64,000 bases of DNA from an uncultured Eubacterium sp. (lineage in GTDB: Bacteria; Bacillota; Clostridia; Lachnospirales; Lachnospiraceae), in NCBI GenBank assembly GCA_934316845.1, contig CAKRDZ010000017.1, positions 7,656 through 71,655 on the forward strand, written 5' to 3'. The translations under genes and the position numbers were made by a program. Positions 34,311 through 43,899 of the stretch are shown in pieces. The notes beneath the pieces are model-generated. The model was not told the origin of the DNA and made no database searches. It saw nothing but the letters and a program-made list of their open reading frames with translations. Position 1 is the stretch's first letter. Each line of letters opens with the position of its first letter.

Positions 34311-36240
34311 CGTCTTCTCCACTTTCTTGATTCTCTTCGTTTCCGGTTTCTTCCAATTCTTCTTTGTTTTCTTCTTCTTTTAATTTGGTTCCTGTCGCTT
34401 CTTCGTAAATGCGGACAAACTCTTTTCCGGTAATTGTCTCGCGCTCTACCAGATAAGCAGCCAGTTCATGAAGAACGTCTTTATTTTCTTCAATCAAATG
34501 ATAGGCTTTTTCATAACATTGTTTCAAAAGCGCCATCACTTCTTCGTCTACTTCGCTCTCGGTCTTTTCTCCGCAGTTCATCACGGTACGGCCGTCAAGA
34601 TAACGGTTCTGGACGGATTCCAGTCCGATCAGTCCAAATTTTTCACTCATTCCATACTGGGTTACCATCGCTCTAGCAATATTGGTCGCCTGCTCGATAT
34701 CGTTCGAAGCTCCCGTCGTCACATCACCAAAGATGATTTTCTCTGCCGCACGGCCACCATATAATGTTATGATCTTCGAGATCAATTCTTCTTTCGTGCG
34801 CAGATATTTTTCTTCTTCCGGCACCTGCATAACATAACCAAGCGCTCCCATCGTACGAGGCACGATCGTAATTTTCTGCACCGGTTCCGCTTTTTTCAAA
34901 AGTGTCGTCACAAGTGCGTGACCGACTTCATGATAAGCAACGATCTTTTTCTCTTCTTTTCCAAGGATACGGTCCTTTTTCTCTTTGCCGGCAAATACTA
35001 CTTCGACCGCTTCAAAGAGATCTTTCTGGCTCACCACATTTCTTCCGTCTTTGACTGCCATAATGGCCGCCTCATTTACCATATTGGCAAGATCGGCTCC
35101 TACGGCACCGGACGTCGCTAAGGCAATTTCTTCCAGATTTACCGTATCGTCCATCAGCACATCGTGGGAATGTACTTTCAGGACATCAATTCTTCCTTTG
35201 AGATCCGGTTTCTCCACGATAATCCGACGGTCAAAACGTCCCGGACGAAGCAGCGCCTTATCCAGTACTTCCGGCCGGTTTGTCGCACCAAGAATGACAA
35301 TTCCCTTGGAAGAATCAAATCCGTCCATCTCCGAAAGGAGCTGGTTCAATGTCTGTTCACGCTCGTCATTGCCGCCGCCATACTGGGAATCACGGCTTTT
35401 ACCGATGGCATCGATCTCATCGATAAAGATAATGCATGGTGCCATCTGCTGTGCCTGTTTGAACAGGTCACGGACACGCGAAGCACCGACACCGACAAAC
35501 ATTTCTACAAAATCGGAACCTGACAAGGAAAAGAAAGGAACTCCTGCCTCTCCGGCAAGTGCCTTGGCAAGCAGGGTTTTACCGGTTCCCGGAGGGCCTA
35601 CGAGCAAAGCGCCTTTCGGCAGTTTGGCACCAATCTTACGATATTTATCCGGATTTTTCAAAAAGTCAACCAGTTCATGCAGCGAATCTTTCGCCTCTTC
35701 TTCTCCTGCCACGTCTTTAAACGTAACACCGGTTTTCTTTTCCACATACATTTTCGCAGTAGATTTTCCCACGCCCATGATACCGCCGCCTCCGCTTCCG
35801 CGGGACATCATCCGCATCAGCAGCCAGAGTACAACCCACATACCTGCAAATGGCAGAATATACGCCAGCAGAAAACTCAGGATTCCCGAACTTGTATCAT
35901 CAATCTTCGCCGAAAAATCAACATTGTACTTATTTAACATGTCCTGCACAAGCGCAGTATCCTGTACGTATCCGGTATAATACGTCACCTCAAACACCGA
36001 TTTCCGGCTCTTCGGCTTAATATAAATGACGTTGGAATCAAACGTAACCTCGGATACTTCGCCCGCTTTCAGCATCTGGACAAATTTGGTATAACTGATC
36101 TCCTTCCGCGTATTTTTCTCGATCTGTGAATTTAAAAACAATATGATCGTAAGGGCAAAAAGTGCCGCTAATACGCAGATAATAATATTGGTTTTGTTTT
36201 TCTTCGAACCGTTCTGCTGGTTTTTATTGTTATTTTCCAT
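34231..36240 (-). CDS. ftsH: ATP-dependent zinc metalloprotease FtsH
   Basis: The 669-residue AAA+ membrane protease degrades misfolded and regulatory proteins. It has two transmembrane helices (about residues 18-38 and 118-142) around an extracytoplasmic domain, Walker A GPPGTGKT, Walker B IIFIDEIDAIG, the SRH region and the zinc motif HEVGH. The Glu-rich tail ends in DGIRSVGAGCGRDADADGQ and a few more residues. This last stretch is encoded by the region that overlaps the HAD gene, so the tail may be a recent read-through extension. Confidence 0.96.
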   Translation of the reverse strand: MENNNKNQQNGSKKNKTNIIICVLAALFALTIILFLNSQIEKNTRKEISYTKFVQMLKAGEVSEVTFDSNVIYIKPKSRKSVFEVTYYTGYVQDTALVQDMLNKYNVDFSAKIDDTSSGILSFLLAYILPFAGMWVVLWLLMRMMSRGSGGGGIMGVGKSTAKMYVEKKTGVTFKDVAGEEEAKDSLHELVDFLKNPDKYRKIGAKLPKGALLVGPPGTGKTLLAKALAGEAGVPFFSLSGSDFVEMFVGVGASRVRDLFKQAQQMAPCIIFIDEIDAIGKSRDSQYGGGNDEREQTLNQLLSEMDGFDSSKGIVILGATNRPEVLDKALLRPGRFDRRIIVEKPDLKGRIDVLKVHSHDVLMDDTVNLEEIALATSGAVGADLANMVNEAAIMAVKDGRNVVSQKDLFEAVEVVFAGKEKKDRILGKEEKKIVAYHEVGHALVTTLLKKAEPVQKITIVPRTMGALGYVMQVPEEEKYLRTKEELISKIITLYGGRAAEKIIFGDVTTGASNDIEQATNIARAMVTQYGMSEKFGLIGLESVQNRYLDGRTVMNCGEKTESEVDEEVMALLKQCYEKAYHLIEENKDVLHELAAYLVERETITGKEFVRIYEEATGTKLKEEENKEELEETGNEENQESGEDDGIRSVGAGCGRDADADGQDDIPEDH

Positions 36241-36292
36241 GTGTATTGGATTCCTTTCTCTTTTTTACAACTCTCATCAGGATCTTTTATTA

Positions 36293-36321
36293 AGTATAAT
36301 AGATTTTCCTTTATAAATCAA
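36293..36321 (-). promoter_or_regulatory. SigA-type promoter of ftsH
   Basis: On the minus strand TTGATT (36316-36321), 17 nt, TATACT (36293-36298), about 50 bp before the ftsH start. Confidence 0.7.
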
Positions 36322-36367
36322 TGGCATAGATGTGAAAGATTCGTGAAAAAAAGTTTACATTTTCCTA

Positions 36368-36485
36368 TTGAATACGTTTCACAAACATAGTATAATATAT
36401 AAGTATTTGAATTTTTCGTTATTCTATACCGCTTTTGTGCGGTTGGAACAAACAGAGGATAGAATGATACTGCCAAGTGCAGTAT
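36368..36485 (+). promoter_or_regulatory. pyrG promoter and structured leader
   Basis: TTGAAT (36368-36373), 17 nt, TATAAT (36391-36396). The leader of about 110 nt contains ATTCTAT (36421-36427) pairing with ATAGAAT (36459-36465), enclosing ACCGC/GCGGT. It also holds a separate ATACTGC/GCAGTAT hairpin. No terminator T-run is present, so this is unlike the classic pyrG attenuator. The role of the fold is unknown. Confidence 0.6.
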
Positions 36486-36510
36486 CCGCCATAAGGCAGA
36501 AGGAGGAAAC

Positions 36511-38121
36511 ATGGCTGTAAAATATGTATTCGTAACAGGTGGTGTTGTGTCCGGTCTCGGAAAAGGTATCACTGCTGCATCATTAGGAAGACTTCTGAAA
36601 ATGAGAGGTTACAGTGTCACGATGCAAAAATTTGATCCTTATATCAACATTGATCCTGGCACCATGAACCCAATTCAGCACGGCGAAGTATTCGTTACCG
36701 ACGACGGTGCGGAAACTGACCTTGATTTGGGACATTATGAACGTTTTATCGACGAGAGTCTCACCAAACAAAGTAACGTCACAACCGGAAAAGTATACTG
36801 GTCCGTTCTCTCGAAAGAAAGACGCGGCGACTATGGTGGCGGTACCGTACAGGTGATTCCTCATATTACAAATGAACTGAAAAGCCGCTTTTACCGCAAT
36901 GACGGCTGCGATGAGACGCAGATTGCGATCATCGAAGTCGGTGGTACGGTTGGAGATATCGAAAGCCAGCCATTTTTAGAGGCAATTCGTCAATTCCAGC
37001 TGGATGTCGGACATGAAAATGCAATTTTGATCCATGTCACATTGATCCCATATCTGAAAGCATCCTCGGAATTAAAAACAAAACCGACACAGAGCAGTGT
37101 CAAAGAACTTCAGGGAATGGGAATCCAGCCAAATATCATTGTTTGCCGTACAGAGATTCCTTTGGAAAAATCCATCAAAGACAAAATTTCCCTTTTCTGT
37201 AATGTACCAAGTTCTCAGGTTATCCAGAATCTGGATGTGGATACATTATATGAAGTTCCGCTCGCAATGGAAGAAGAGCATCTTGCAGATATAGCCTGCA
37301 AATGCCTGAATCTCGATTGTCCAAAACCGGACCTTGCCGAATGGGAAAATATGGTTTATTCGATCAAACACCTCTCAAAAGATGTTACGGTCGCTTTAGT
37401 TGGAAAATATACCGCTCTCCACGATGCTTACATCAGTGTCGTAGAGTCATTGAAACACGGTGGCTTTGCCCACAATGCCCAGGTAAATATCAAATGGATA
37501 AATTCGGAAGAAGTAACACCGGAAAATGTCGGTGAACTTCTCGGTGATGTCAGCGGGATCCTTGTTCCGGGCGGATTTGGCAACCGTGGTATCGAAGGTA
37601 AGATCACGGCGATCCGGTATGCCCGCGAAAACAAGATTCCATTCCTGGGTCTCTGCCTCGGCATGCAGCTTGCGATCGTTGAATTTGCCCGCAATGTTGC
37701 CGGCTGGTCTGATGCACACAGTGCAGAACTTGATCCTGCTACCACTCATCCGGTCATTCACTTGATGCCTGAGCAGGACGGCGTGGAAGACATCGGCGGT
37801 ACGTTACGTCTCGGTTCTTATCCATGTACTTTGGACAAGGACAGCAAGGCCTATGAATTGTATGGTTCCGAAACCATCACAGAACGTCATCGCCACCGCT
37901 ACGAAGTAAACAACTACTACCGTGACGACCTGACAAAAAATGGCATGAAATTATCCGGTCTTTCACCGGACGGACGCATCGTGGAAATGATGGAACTCCC
38001 GGATCATCCTTGGTTCATCGCCACACAGGCTCATCCGGAATTCAAGAGCCGTCCAAACCGCCCACATCCTTTGTTCAAAGGCTTCGTCGGCGCAGCACTG
38101 GACTATAAGGAAAGTAAATAA
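36511..38121 (+). CDS. pyrG: CTP synthase
   Basis: The 536-residue enzyme aminates UTP to CTP using glutamine. The N-terminal amidoligase domain begins VKYVFVTGGVVSGLGKGITA. The C-terminal class I glutaminase has the nucleophile Cys in FLGLCLGMQ and the terminal HPEF for His-Glu. Length is normal. GGAGGA precedes the start. Confidence 0.98.
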   Translation: MAVKYVFVTGGVVSGLGKGITAASLGRLLKMRGYSVTMQKFDPYINIDPGTMNPIQHGEVFVTDDGAETDLDLGHYERFIDESLTKQSNVTTGKVYWSVLSKERRGDYGGGTVQVIPHITNELKSRFYRNDGCDETQIAIIEVGGTVGDIESQPFLEAIRQFQLDVGHENAILIHVTLIPYLKASSELKTKPTQSSVKELQGMGIQPNIIVCRTEIPLEKSIKDKISLFCNVPSSQVIQNLDVDTLYEVPLAMEEEHLADIACKCLNLDCPKPDLAEWENMVYSIKHLSKDVTVALVGKYTALHDAYISVVESLKHGGFAHNAQVNIKWINSEEVTPENVGELLGDVSGILVPGGFGNRGIEGKITAIRYARENKIPFLGLCLGMQLAIVEFARNVAGWSDAHSAELDPATTHPVIHLMPEQDGVEDIGGTLRLGSYPCTLDKDSKAYELYGSETITERHRHRYEVNNYYRDDLTKNGMKLSGLSPDGRIVEMMELPDHPWFIATQAHPEFKSRPNRPHPLFKGFVGAALDYKESK

Positions 38122-38136
38122 TTAAAAGACTTGTTG

Positions 38137-38160
38137 GGGCGGCTCGCAGAGCCGCCCTTT
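38137..38160 (+). terminator. Terminator of pyrG
   Basis: GGGCGGCT-CGCAG-AGCCGCCC forms a perfect 8-bp GC-rich stem followed by TTTA, 15 nt after the stop. Confidence 0.8.
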
Positions 38161-38163
38161 ATT

Positions 38164-38260
38164 GCCGGCAGCTGCCGGCGCCTTGCTGACGATAGTCAGC
38201 GATTCTATTGCCGATAGCGTCCTGCCGCCGAGCGTATGCGAGGGGGCGCTACTTTTTTGA
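38164..38260. repeat. Dense palindromes after pyrG
   Basis: After the terminator come a perfect 16-bp palindrome GCCGGCAGCTGCCGGC (38164-38179) and GCTGAC-GATA-GTCAGC (38185-38200). A looser GC-rich inverted repeat runs to about 38251. No gene is evident. This is similar in style to the 1373-1554 region. Confidence 0.5.
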
Positions 38261-38300
38261 TAATGGCGGTCAAGGACACATTTTTTCCATTTTTTTACAT

Positions 38301-38499
38301 AATTACGGGCAATTTTCTTACTTTCCGCATTTTTGCCCGTAATTTTCTTCTCATTTTTTCCTGAAATTACCAATTTTTTGTTTTTTTACGGGCAAAATTC
38401 TTTTTTTCTTGTATTTTGTCCGTAATATCGCCCTTGATTTTACAATAATTTCCATTTATTACGGGCAATATTTGAATAAATTCTATTTTTGCCCGTAAT
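38301..38499. repeat. Three stem-loop repeats with ATTACGGGCAA arms
   Basis: Three inverted pairs share the arm ATTACGGGCAA/TTGCCCGTAAT. Pair 1 is 38301-38312 with 38333-38344 (12 bp, 20-nt loop). Pair 2 is 38386-38398 with 38413-38425 (13 bp, one G-T). Pair 3 is 38458-38468 with 38489-38499 (11 bp, 20-nt loop). Loops are AT-rich and differ. The array ends about 185 bp before the 3' end of the nuclease-like gene. No CDS was found in 38122-38684. Confidence 0.75.
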
Positions 38500-38684
38500 T
38501 AGAATCAACGTAAATCTTTCGCCTCTAAAATTTGCATAAAACGCCACGCACACAATATCCCATAAAAACCTTAACGTATCCGGTTCCCAGCCTAACTACC
38601 ACTATCCGCCGCACCTTTCAGCTTTGCCGCGTCTTTTGACTGTTACCTTTTCATTTATCAACATTTATCAAAACTAACCAAAAT

Positions 38685-39488
38685 TTAACCAAAAGTATCT
38701 TTGATAATTCGATCGATAACTTTTGTGCTGATTGTATAATCTGTTGATTCACGAGTATAGATAATATCAATTCCGGTTCGATATCCATTTTTGATATACA
38801 TTTCCTCTTTTTTAAGAGCTTTCTTGCAATATGCCGGATCTGCCATAAGCCCCATGTGCTCCCATAAAATCTCTTTTCGCTTTCGCACATGCAGGCAGAT
38901 AAAATCCGGATAGACGGTGCCCATTCCACGCAGATAAACCGGATATTCATAGTGATAGGGGATTCCGTGGCGATACAGACTATCCGCAATGATCTTTTCT
39001 GACTTTGAACGAACACGCTCCCCACGCTCTGTAAATATTTCCTGCTGTCCCTGGGAAAAATCCAGCCCCGTATACCGAGCATTTTGCCATTTTTTTACAT
39101 ATTCCTCGATTGGTTCTATTAACGGACAAATCAAATTCTTCCGATCAACCGGCTGATCATCGTAAATTTGTGTCAGCAATTCCGGTGAAAAAGCAGATAA
39201 AAATTGATCTATACTCCGGATCTCACATTCTACTTCCCATAACATCTTCATCTCATAATCCCTTTGTGCAATCGCGGATATTATATGCTTTTCCTCATTT
39301 TTCACATATCTCTTTTTAATCTTTCCCTCCGGCGTCCTGCCCCGAACATAATATTGCATATATCCATTGCTGTTTGATCTGCACAAACGTCCCTCCGGAG
39401 CATCCGACAAACTCTTCTCAAGCTGCTTTTTCCACGAATAAAGTTCCTGTTTCTTTTTCCGCAGCATATCCCTTATTTCATCGTTCAT
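38685..39488 (-). CDS. Putative PD-(D/E)XK nuclease-like protein, paralog A
   Basis: The 267-residue protein has a charged helical N-terminal half and a C-terminal domain beginning GERVRSKSEKIIADSLYRHG. It continues YEYPVYLRGMGTVYPDFICL and then RKEILWEHMG. The conserved Glu (KSE), Asp (YPDF) and Glu (WEH) fit a PD-(D/E)XK fold with a variant E-H-x-G in place of E-x-K. This is inferred from motif spacing only. It is clearly paralogous to the 46.8-47.6 kb protein of identical length. It is monocistronic, with an inverted repeat upstream and stem-loop repeats downstream. Function is unknown. Confidence 0.72.
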   Translation of the reverse strand: MNDEIRDMLRKKKQELYSWKKQLEKSLSDAPEGRLCRSNSNGYMQYYVRGRTPEGKIKKRYVKNEEKHIISAIAQRDYEMKMLWEVECEIRSIDQFLSAFSPELLTQIYDDQPVDRKNLICPLIEPIEEYVKKWQNARYTGLDFSQGQQEIFTERGERVRSKSEKIIADSLYRHGIPYHYEYPVYLRGMGTVYPDFICLHVRKRKEILWEHMGLMADPAYCKKALKKEEMYIKNGYRTGIDIIYTRESTDYTISTKVIDRIIKDTFG

Positions 39489-39516
39489 TTAATCCATCCC
39501 TTCTATGTTTATTTTA

Positions 39517-39545
39517 CTTATGGAAATTTCTTGTCGAAATGACAA
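39517..39545 (-). promoter_or_regulatory. Upstream block of paralog A with inverted repeat
   Basis: 39531-39545 is TTGTC-N5-GACAA. Next to it the minus strand reads AAATTTCCATAAG followed by an A-rich stretch and GGGATGGA before the ATG. The same block, in the same position, precedes paralog B. It could be a shared promoter or operator. Confidence 0.55.
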
Positions 39546-39583
39546 ATAAAATCGAGCGGGCTGACTCATACTCACTACATTAT

Positions 39584-39621
39584 AAAAGACCCACGTTATT
39601 TCTAAAAGTATAACATGGGTC
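39584..39621 (-). terminator. Terminator of the transglutaminase operon
   Basis: On the minus strand GACCCATGTTAT and ATAACGTGGGTC form a 12-bp stem with a single mismatch pair, followed by TTTTATAA, just after the operon's last stop codon. Confidence 0.85.
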
Positions 39622-39631
39622 AATTCGATAT

Positions 39632-41935
39632 TCAAGTCAATTTTTTAATCCAACACAGCATTTTCTCATACTCTTCCGCTGTCGGTTCATACGAAGAAAA
39701 ACAGCTTCGTTCAAAAAGATCTTCCAAATTTTCCTGTTCCAAAGACACATTTGAAACTTTACCTGCCAGATAATGAAGGCGGTCTGACGGCAAAACCAGC
39801 TGTCGGAGCGCCGGCTCTCGTTTCTCCCGGCGCCGGCTTCGTAATTCAAGATAGATTAACAAGTTCTTTGCCGTATCATTCGTATGCCAGGAGCGGTATC
39901 GGCGCACCTTCAAATACACCTGCCTGCCACCCGATAATAGAATTATCAGCACTGCCACAACAAACGCAGTGATGGGCAGTGCACCCGATGAAATAAGTCC
40001 GGTTCCAAAATTGGAAAAGGCTTCGCCGAGCTGGATCTGCGGCGAGTCGTCAATCAGTTTTTTAACAGAAGACCAAAAATCGCTGTCTGTATTTTCGGAC
40101 ATATTTGTCGGTGTCGCGTCCACAATCTGCCAGCCTGTTCCCGGAAAATACGCCTCCACCCAGGCATGTGCATTGGCATCGGTCAGTTCCACTTCCATGA
40201 CACCGGTTTTTCCAAGAAGAGATGGACCTTGATAATAATCTTCATATTTGAGATCTTCGCGAAGTTCTCCTTTCAGGATATCGCCGTAGCCGACCGCGTA
40301 CCCTTCCACATAACGCGAAGCAATACCCAGACGGCGGAGAAGGAGTGCTGCCGCTGAGGCAAAATGCATACATACCCCCTTCTTATTTTCTTCCAGGAAA
40401 TAATTTACAAAATCTTTGCCTTCGGGAACTCTTCCCGGCCGGTAACTATACGTATAATTTTCGTGCAGATATGTGATCACCGTGTTGATGACGCCCGGAT
40501 CTGTCCCATAATCTTTTCCCGGAATCAGCCCCATATCACGGATACATTCATCTAACACCACCGTATTTTCATCCGGAATCTGATGGTAAATATAGGAATC
40601 CACATCCTGAATCTCCGCTTTTTTGGTAAGATTGGGATAAAAAGTAAACGTATTTACCGTTCCGATCGGATTGGCAACATTCATTTTCTGCACCGTATTT
40701 GTATACTGATCATAGTCTTTGAATTTGGTAAAATATGGATAATATACATAGTCTGTATCGGCTCCTTTATTTTCTATTTCAATCGTCGCTTTTGCTTCCT
40801 CCTGTGGCAGCTTTTTGGCTCTTTTCGCCAGCGCATCCGCTTCTTCTTTCATACTTTCCGTATAAAAATACTGCGAAATCCCGGCAGCCCCACCCATCAC
40901 ACGATACCAGTCTGACCACTCATTATTTTCATACTGAAGTCCGGTATATCCTTTCAGATAAAGCGGATCTGTCATATACGGGGCAAAACGTATGACAAGA
41001 TCCGTCTCATTGTCCGGACGCAGCATCGAAAAGTCTCCCAGTTTTCCACCACTCATCCCTCCGCGGGAGGCATAATTTGGGAAAAAGCTCCAAAAGCCCA
41101 TCATTACAAAACCGGAAACGGCCTGTTCCGTACTTTTCTTGTACGCATTTTCACGATAGATCTCCCGGTTTTTCTCCTCGGTAAATACCAGACTAAACAA
41201 GCCGGTCAAAAGAACCGTCGCAAGCGCCACAAATAACACACCGAGATACACTCCGGCATTTCGCTCCACCCGGTGGCGCCGCCCATTTTTCAAAATATGG
41301 ATTCCAAGAAATCCCGTACACATGCAAAATACAAAAAACAGGTTCGGTTCCTGACGAAAATACAGCGGTATGATATACAAAGGAATACATACAAAAAGCG
41401 GCATTTTCAGATTCATATAATTACTCAAAAATATATTCAAAGTGAGGATCAAAAATATACCCACAAAGATAAATGTCATCGTGACAGAAAGGTTTCGGTC
41501 TTCAATCTGTTCGGCAAATTCCGTACCGCTGTTTAATCCAAAATAAACCTCTCCACGCTCGCGGATGGCATTTATAATACCGGCAAAACCACTATTTACA
41601 TACACCTTAAATGTCAAAATTCCCAAGACATAAAAAACAAAAAATACAATGTATCCAAGATCTTTACGGCTGTTTTTACGAAACGAAAATAGAAAACTAA
41701 AATACATTGCTGCAGCCAAAAGTACGAGGGCTGCGATGACATAATTACAGTCTATTTTAAAAGCGGATAAAAAGCCGCCAAAAGAGCCAAATATAATCAA
41801 AAAGCACAGAAAACCTTTAGGAATACAGGTAAAAAAACGTCTGGATCGTTGACAGTTGTATGCCTCGCCAAGAGTAAGTCCGGTCACCAGTTCTTCTTTC
41901 TTTTCTTCTACCTTTTTCTTGCGAAACCATGCCAT
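39632..41935 (-). CDS. Transglutaminase-like membrane protein, TgpA type
   Basis: The 767-residue protein has about six N-terminal transmembrane helices, then an extracytoplasmic transglutaminase-like domain with catalytic Cys (KKGVCMHFASAAALLLRRLG), His (NAHAWVEAYFPG) and Asp (WQIVDATP). One more helix near residue 650 and a cytosolic tail follow. It forms an operon with a DUF58 protein and a MoxR ATPase, a widely conserved trio of uncertain function, possibly in envelope protein assembly. All three catalytic residues are intact. Confidence 0.9.
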   Translation of the reverse strand: MAWFRKKKVEEKKEELVTGLTLGEAYNCQRSRRFFTCIPKGFLCFLIIFGSFGGFLSAFKIDCNYVIAALVLLAAAMYFSFLFSFRKNSRKDLGYIVFFVFYVLGILTFKVYVNSGFAGIINAIRERGEVYFGLNSGTEFAEQIEDRNLSVTMTFIFVGIFLILTLNIFLSNYMNLKMPLFVCIPLYIIPLYFRQEPNLFFVFCMCTGFLGIHILKNGRRHRVERNAGVYLGVLFVALATVLLTGLFSLVFTEEKNREIYRENAYKKSTEQAVSGFVMMGFWSFFPNYASRGGMSGGKLGDFSMLRPDNETDLVIRFAPYMTDPLYLKGYTGLQYENNEWSDWYRVMGGAAGISQYFYTESMKEEADALAKRAKKLPQEEAKATIEIENKGADTDYVYYPYFTKFKDYDQYTNTVQKMNVANPIGTVNTFTFYPNLTKKAEIQDVDSYIYHQIPDENTVVLDECIRDMGLIPGKDYGTDPGVINTVITYLHENYTYSYRPGRVPEGKDFVNYFLEENKKGVCMHFASAAALLLRRLGIASRYVEGYAVGYGDILKGELREDLKYEDYYQGPSLLGKTGVMEVELTDANAHAWVEAYFPGTGWQIVDATPTNMSENTDSDFWSSVKKLIDDSPQIQLGEAFSNFGTGLISSGALPITAFVVAVLIILLSGGRQVYLKVRRYRSWHTNDTAKNLLIYLELRSRRREKREPALRQLVLPSDRLHYLAGKVSNVSLEQENLEDLFERSCFSSYEPTAEEYEKMLCWIKKLT

Positions 41936-41954
41936 CTTCTGTCACCTCGCTTTC

Positions 41955-42965
41955 CTACTGCTGCCACAACACAAGCATTTCCTCACTGACCTTCAGATAC
42001 TCATGCCCCGGAGCAAGCATATGAAATGCCTGCACAGCATCTTCTTCTCCACCCTTCGTATAAAAAATCTGTTCCATAACTTCTTTCCACTCCTGCAAAT
42101 TGTCTGCCGTCTTTTCACACAACCCACGATTGCGGCTGCTCCACCAATATACAGTGACCGGAATATGACTTTGCAGCACCGCAGCACCCAATTCATATAA
42201 AAAGCAGATCACCTCATCGGCCCTCTGTGGATTTTTCCGATCCAGCGAAAGCACGATCTGTAATTTCTGCGATGACATCTGAAGACGTTCTTTTACCATC
42301 AGCGCCTGTCTTTTTGCCGATAATTTCCAATGTATATCTTTCAGCGAATCCCCCGGAATATATTCGCGAACCTGCCCCACTTCCGAAAAATCACTTCCTC
42401 TTGCGGAACTTTCCGTAGACTCTGTCAATCCTGCTGCATAGTCATTTTGCTCAAACTCTGCCGCTTCTCCTTCCGGTGGCAGAATGTAGATATGTTCTGT
42501 CTGATCGACCGGTTTTCGTCTTTCATGCAAAGCGAGAAAATCTTCCACGCCGGTCTGTTTCAATGTTATTTCGATCTCTCCACACAGCTCGGAACACAAG
42601 GGCATCCGGTACACATCTTCCCCTTTCGGCGCCAACGAGATCGTCACCTCTTTTGTGGTCATCTGCTCAAAAAAACCATTTCCGATCTCCAGATAAAGTG
42701 TGCATCGTACGACAGGGAAAATGCTCTCGTTTTTGACTCGTATTCCAACCACAAATTCTGTATTTTTGGCAAATTCCGCCGCCGGGATTTCAACCCTCGC
42801 CGTAATTTTAGGCATAACAAGAGGAACCATCAGCAGGGTGACCAAAAGAAAAAGAATCATCGCCACACCGAGCAGCAAATTGAAATAGCCGCCCAAATAC
42901 CAGTACATCAAGGCATTTAAGGCAAATATAAAGATAAATTCGATTCCATATTTTACTCTGCGCAT
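41955..42965 (-). CDS. DUF58 domain protein
   Basis: The 336-residue protein has two N-terminal helices (residues 8-45), an Ig-like segment and the DUF58 core RGSDFSEVGQVREYIPGDSL followed by DIHWKLSAKRQALMVKE. That core is diagnostic. DUF58 proteins pair with MoxR ATPases and a transglutaminase, as here. The start overlaps the MoxR stop by 13 nt and has GAAGG upstream. Confidence 0.92.
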   Translation of the reverse strand: MRRVKYGIEFIFIFALNALMYWYLGGYFNLLLGVAMILFLLVTLLMVPLVMPKITARVEIPAAEFAKNTEFVVGIRVKNESIFPVVRCTLYLEIGNGFFEQMTTKEVTISLAPKGEDVYRMPLCSELCGEIEITLKQTGVEDFLALHERRKPVDQTEHIYILPPEGEAAEFEQNDYAAGLTESTESSARGSDFSEVGQVREYIPGDSLKDIHWKLSAKRQALMVKERLQMSSQKLQIVLSLDRKNPQRADEVICFLYELGAAVLQSHIPVTVYWWSSRNRGLCEKTADNLQEWKEVMEQIFYTKGGEEDAVQAFHMLAPGHEYLKVSEEMLVLWQQ

Positions 42966-43882
42966 ACAACCTTCGTTCCTTCAAAAATCTGCTTTAAAAT
43001 ATCGGAAACCTGCAACCCCTGTGCTTTCGCCTGCACATTCGGCTTGATCCGGTGGGCAAGTACTTCCTGATAAATGTCCATCACATCTTCCGGCGTCACG
43101 TAATCACGGCCTTTCATAACCGCCATTGCCTTTGCCATGCGGAGAAGAGCAAGGCTTGCACGTGGACTTGCCCCAAGACGCAGCATCGGATGATTTCTCG
43201 TGTTCTCCGTCAGCCGCACGATGTAATCATACATTTCTTCACTGACATAACTTTCTTCCGCCATTTTTTGCAGTTTTTTCCAATCCTCCGACGTTATTAC
43301 CGCCTGTATTCCGGAAAGAGATTTTGCTCCATTATTTTTCAAAATATCCACCGCATCCCGGTGCTCCGGATACCCCATCGAAAGGCAGATCATAAATCGG
43401 TCAAGCTGTGACTCCGGAAGCATCTGTGTACCGGAAGATCCGATCGGATTTTCTGTTGCAATTACGGTAAAGGGAACCGGCAGATTATGGGTAATTCCAT
43501 CTACCGTCACCTTTTCTTCCTCCATCGCCTCCAAAAGTGCAGACTGCGTCTTTGGCGATGTCCGGTTGATCTCATCCGCGAGAAAAAGATTGGCAAATAC
43601 AGCCCCTTGCCGGTACTCAAATTCTTTTGTCTTTTCATTGTACATGGAAAATCCCACCAGATCACTGGGAAGCACATCCGGCGTAAACTGTACACGGCGG
43701 TACGTCAGATCCGTCGCTTTGGCAATCGCCATCGCCAACGTCGTCTTGCCGACTCCCGGAATATCTTCAAGCAGTATATGCCCTCCCGCAAGCATCGCAC
43801 AAAGCACCTTTTCTACCACTTTCTGTTTGCCCTTTACCACTTGATTGATCGTTTCTTGTAACATCTGTATTTGTCCAGCCAT
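42953..43882 (-). CDS. MoxR family AAA ATPase
   Basis: The 309-residue AAA+ ATPase has Walker A EDIPGVGKTTLA, Walker B NLFLADEINRTSPKTQSALLE and sensor 1 TVIATENP. MoxR ATPases are thought to act as chaperones for metal-ion or assembly processes with DUF58 partners. It precedes the DUF58 and transglutaminase genes and follows the glycosyltransferase by 17 nt. Confidence 0.93.
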   Translation of the reverse strand: MAGQIQMLQETINQVVKGKQKVVEKVLCAMLAGGHILLEDIPGVGKTTLAMAIAKATDLTYRRVQFTPDVLPSDLVGFSMYNEKTKEFEYRQGAVFANLFLADEINRTSPKTQSALLEAMEEEKVTVDGITHNLPVPFTVIATENPIGSSGTQMLPESQLDRFMICLSMGYPEHRDAVDILKNNGAKSLSGIQAVITSEDWKKLQKMAEESYVSEEMYDYIVRLTENTRNHPMLRLGASPRASLALLRMAKAMAVMKGRDYVTPEDVMDIYQEVLAHRIKPNVQAKAQGLQVSDILKQIFEGTKVVCAE

Positions 43883-43899
43883 CTGCCAGCTCCTTTCAT

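Noticed and set aside
34985..35980. 331-codon plus-strand frame
   Set aside because: It is antisense to ftsH and mirrors its codon bias.
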